Assembly: GCF_001431415.1 (NCBI RefSeq) | Contig: NZ_LDJI01000026.1 | Coordinates: 119,062 to 183,061 of the forward strand | DNA from: Stenotrophomonas humi | GTDB lineage: Bacteria > Pseudomonadota > Gammaproteobacteria > Xanthomonadales > Xanthomonadaceae | DNA length: 64,000 nucleotides | Direction: 5' to 3' | Shown: positions 62,033 through 64,000 of the stretch, piece after piece | Position numbering within the stretch: position 1 is the first letter of the stretch | Layout: every line of letters begins with the position of its first letter | Position numbers and translations under genes: made by a program | The notes under the pieces: generated by a model | The model's database searches: none | Seen by the model: the letters and a program-made list of their open reading frames with translations, nothing else | Told to the model about the DNA's origin: nothing

Positions 62033-63712
62033 ATGCCATTCGCCCCCCCGACAAGCCAGGCCGATTCTGGCGCCTACGCCTATCCGCTGCTGATCAAGCA
62101 ACTGCTGCACACCCCGCTGGCAGTGCGCCCGGAGCAGGAGATCGTCTACGGCGACAACGTCCGCTACGACTACCGCACGCTCAACGCACGCATCAGCCAG
62201 CTGGCCGGCCTGCTGCAATCGCTGGGGGTGAAACCCGGTGACGTGGTGGCGGTCATGGACTGGGACAGCCACCGTTATCTGGAAAGCTACTTCGCGGTGC
62301 CGATGATCGGTGCGGTGTTGATGATGGTGAACATCCGCCTGGCCCCGGAACAGATCGCCTACACGCTGAACCACAGTGGCGCCCGGGTGATCCTGGCCAA
62401 TCGCGAGTTCCTGCCGGTGCTCGAAGGCATCGACGAACACCTGCCGGACCTGCGCACGCGGGTCCTGCTGGACGACGAGGGTGGCGCGCTGCCTGATGGC
62501 TTCGCCACGGAGTACGAAGCGGGCCTTCGCAGCACCGAACCGGTCAGCAAGTTCCCGGACTTCGACGAGAACAGCCGCGCCACGATGTTCTACACGACCG
62601 GCACCACCGGCTTGCCGAAGGGGGTCTACTTCAGCCATCGGCAACTCGTGCTGCATTCGCTGGCCGCGATGGCGGCACTGGGCAGCGCGCCCACGCAAGG
62701 CCGCCTGCATCGCGACGACGTGTACATGCCGATCACGCCGATGTTCCATGTCCATGCCTGGGGCGTGCCGTATGTGGCCACGTTGATGGGCATCAAGCAG
62801 GTCTATCCGGGCCGCTACCTGCCGGGCCGGTTGCTGGAACTCATCGCCCGGGAAAAAGTGACGTTCTCGCACTGCGTGCCGACCATCCTGCACATGCTGC
62901 TTGGCCATCCCGCTGCCGCAGATACCGATCTGAGCAGGTGGAAAGTCATCATCGGCGGTGCGGCGCTGCCGCGTGTGCTGGCACAGCAGGCACTGGCGCG
63001 CGGCATCGACATCTTCGGCGGTTACGGCATGTCCGAAACCTGCCCGGTCCTGACCTTGGCCCAGATCGATCCCGAGGCCCTGGCTGGAACCGACGAGGAG
63101 CTGTCGCTGCGCACCAAGGCCGGCATCCCGATACCGCTGGTGGATCTGCGCATCGTCGATGAAGACATGAACGACGTCGCCCACGATGGCATTGCAACCG
63201 GTGAAGTCGTCGTGCGTGCCCCCTGGCTTACCCAGGCGTATCTGCACAATCCCGAGGCTTCCGCCGCATTGTGGGCCGGTGGCTACCTGCATACCGGCGA
63301 CATCGGCAACATCGATGTCGGCGGCTATCTGCGCGTGACCGACCGTATCAAGGACGTGATCAAGACCGGCGGCGAATGGATCTCCTCACTTGCGCTGGAG
63401 GACATCATTGCCCTGCACCCGGCGGTCAGCGAAGTCGCGGTCATCGGCATCGCCGATGCGAAATGGGGGGAGCGACCGCTGCCACTGGTGGTCCGGCACC
63501 CGGATTGCGAGGTCACCGAAGCCGAGATCATCGAACTGGTGGCCGCGCGCAGCCGCGCCGGTGACATCTCCCGCTATGCAATCCCCGAACGCATCCGGTT
63601 TGTCGACGCGATAGCACGTACCAGCGTCGGCAAGATCAACAAGAAGAAGCTGCGGGATCTGCATGATATGCAAGCAAGTCAAGACATCGTTGCCGGTACC
63701 GGAAAAAAGTAG
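62033..63712 (+). CDS. AMP-forming acyl-CoA ligase (fatty acid-CoA ligase family)
   Basis: A 559-residue acyl-adenylating enzyme. Motifs in order are YTTGTTGLPKGVYFSHRQL (P-loop), FGGYGMSETCPV (A5), YLHTGDIGNID, TDRIKDVIKTGGEWIS (hinge, A8) and ARTSVGKINKKKL with the catalytic Lys (A10). It forms acyl-CoA from a free acid with ATP. Next to an oligomer hydrolase it is a candidate 3-hydroxybutyrate- or crotonate-CoA ligase, but medium- or long-chain acyl substrates are equally possible from sequence. AGGAAT lies 5 nt upstream of ATG 62033. Co-transcription with the oligomer hydrolase gene is likely. Confidence 0.9.
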   Translation: MPFAPPTSQADSGAYAYPLLIKQLLHTPLAVRPEQEIVYGDNVRYDYRTLNARISQLAGLLQSLGVKPGDVVAVMDWDSHRYLESYFAVPMIGAVLMMVNIRLAPEQIAYTLNHSGARVILANREFLPVLEGIDEHLPDLRTRVLLDDEGGALPDGFATEYEAGLRSTEPVSKFPDFDENSRATMFYTTGTTGLPKGVYFSHRQLVLHSLAAMAALGSAPTQGRLHRDDVYMPITPMFHVHAWGVPYVATLMGIKQVYPGRYLPGRLLELIAREKVTFSHCVPTILHMLLGHPAAADTDLSRWKVIIGGAALPRVLAQQALARGIDIFGGYGMSETCPVLTLAQIDPEALAGTDEELSLRTKAGIPIPLVDLRIVDEDMNDVAHDGIATGEVVVRAPWLTQAYLHNPEASAALWAGGYLHTGDIGNIDVGGYLRVTDRIKDVIKTGGEWISSLALEDIIALHPAVSEVAVIGIADAKWGERPLPLVVRHPDCEVTEAEIIELVAARSRAGDISRYAIPERIRFVDAIARTSVGKINKKKLRDLHDMQASQDIVAGTGKK

Positions 63713-64000
63713 AGCCACAAAAGAACACTGTACTGCAGTCCCGCCGTCACAACCTGAAGTCGCTGAGCGTTTTAAAATGACACATCAACCGCACTCTTCG
63801 GCTAAGAGGACGAACCGCATCTCATCTTTCTATCGACTTCCCAGGTTCAGCTTCAGGCTCGCCCTGGGCTCCCGACTCGCGATACCAACGGAGTTCGGCA
63901 AGAGTCAGCCGGCCAAAGCATTCGCAAGGAGCCCTGGCATTCTTGCTATCGGCCAGTCAGTGCTCTGCGCTCTAGCGCATGAATCGCCCAGGATTTCGTA
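63713..64000. other. Gene-free end of window
   Basis: 288 bp after the ligase stop without a recognisable gene on either strand. It begins with a more AT-rich stretch (about 63715-63785, including GTTTTAAAATGACAC) and contains no clear terminator or repeat. It may be the leader of a gene beyond the window. Confidence 0.4.

Noticed and set aside
61373..63292. 639-codon minus-strand open frame over the oligomer hydrolase and CoA ligase genes
   Set aside because: It spans two convincing genes in antisense and lacks domain features.

Overview
The window is a high-GC chromosomal segment from a member of the Xanthomonadaceae (Lysobacteraceae), most likely Stenotrophomonas or a close relative. The lineage evidence is a fused aspartokinase/diaminopimelate decarboxylase, the paired alternative peptidoglycan enzymes MurL and MurD2, an XgtA-type alpha-glucosidase, several TonB-dependent receptors, and family-typical short intergenic repeats. 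No tRNA, rRNA, transposase or CRISPR array was seen. Coding density is high and most genes have recognisable families.

Layout. Positions 1-2.8 kb hold two divergent peptide transporters (OPT, cut by the window edge, and POT). Positions 2.9-16.3 kb hold an unrecognised protein, an OmpA-family protein and an 11.2-kb gene for a surface protein built of DUF11 and SdrD-B-like repeats with a C-terminal outer-membrane barrel. Positions 17-22 kb hold an S9 peptidase, ssb with a clear terminator, a LacI-family regulator and an SseB-like protein. Positions 22.5-33.1 kb form a maltodextrin utilisation locus: periplasmic alpha-amylase, inner-membrane sugar symporter, GH97 alpha-glucosidase, TonB-dependent receptor and cytosolic GH13 alpha-glucosidase. 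Its promoter regions carry three identical copies of a 14-bp element, TGCATACGTATTCA.

Positions 33.2-41.2 kb hold ispB, a small HhH protein, a dienelactone hydrolase, and the set lysAC-murL-murD2, which links diaminopimelate/lysine synthesis to the L-Glu-to-D-Glu epimerisation route of peptidoglycan. A family-wide intergenic repeat appears to be inserted in frame inside murL. Positions 41.5-46.9 kb hold small metabolic and hypothetical genes, including tandem PhzF paralogues.

Positions 47.1-63.7 kb look like an integrated polyhydroxybutyrate (PHB)/3-hydroxybutyrate utilisation locus. It contains a secreted PHB depolymerase, two TonB-dependent receptors, a GntP-type permease, a lipoprotein 3HB-oligomer hydrolase, a cytosolic alpha/beta hydrolase, a MaoC hydratase and an acyl-CoA ligase. 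A CrbS/CrbR-like (MxtR/ErdR-like) two-component system with a sodium-solute-symporter sensor lies inside it. Both divergent promoter regions of this locus carry a palindrome with the core ACCTAGGT, a good candidate for the response-regulator site. This is the strongest candidate for a little-described system here: a PHB analogue of a polysaccharide utilisation locus. The substrate assignment is inferred from the depolymerase and oligomer hydrolase families; the rest follows from gene context.
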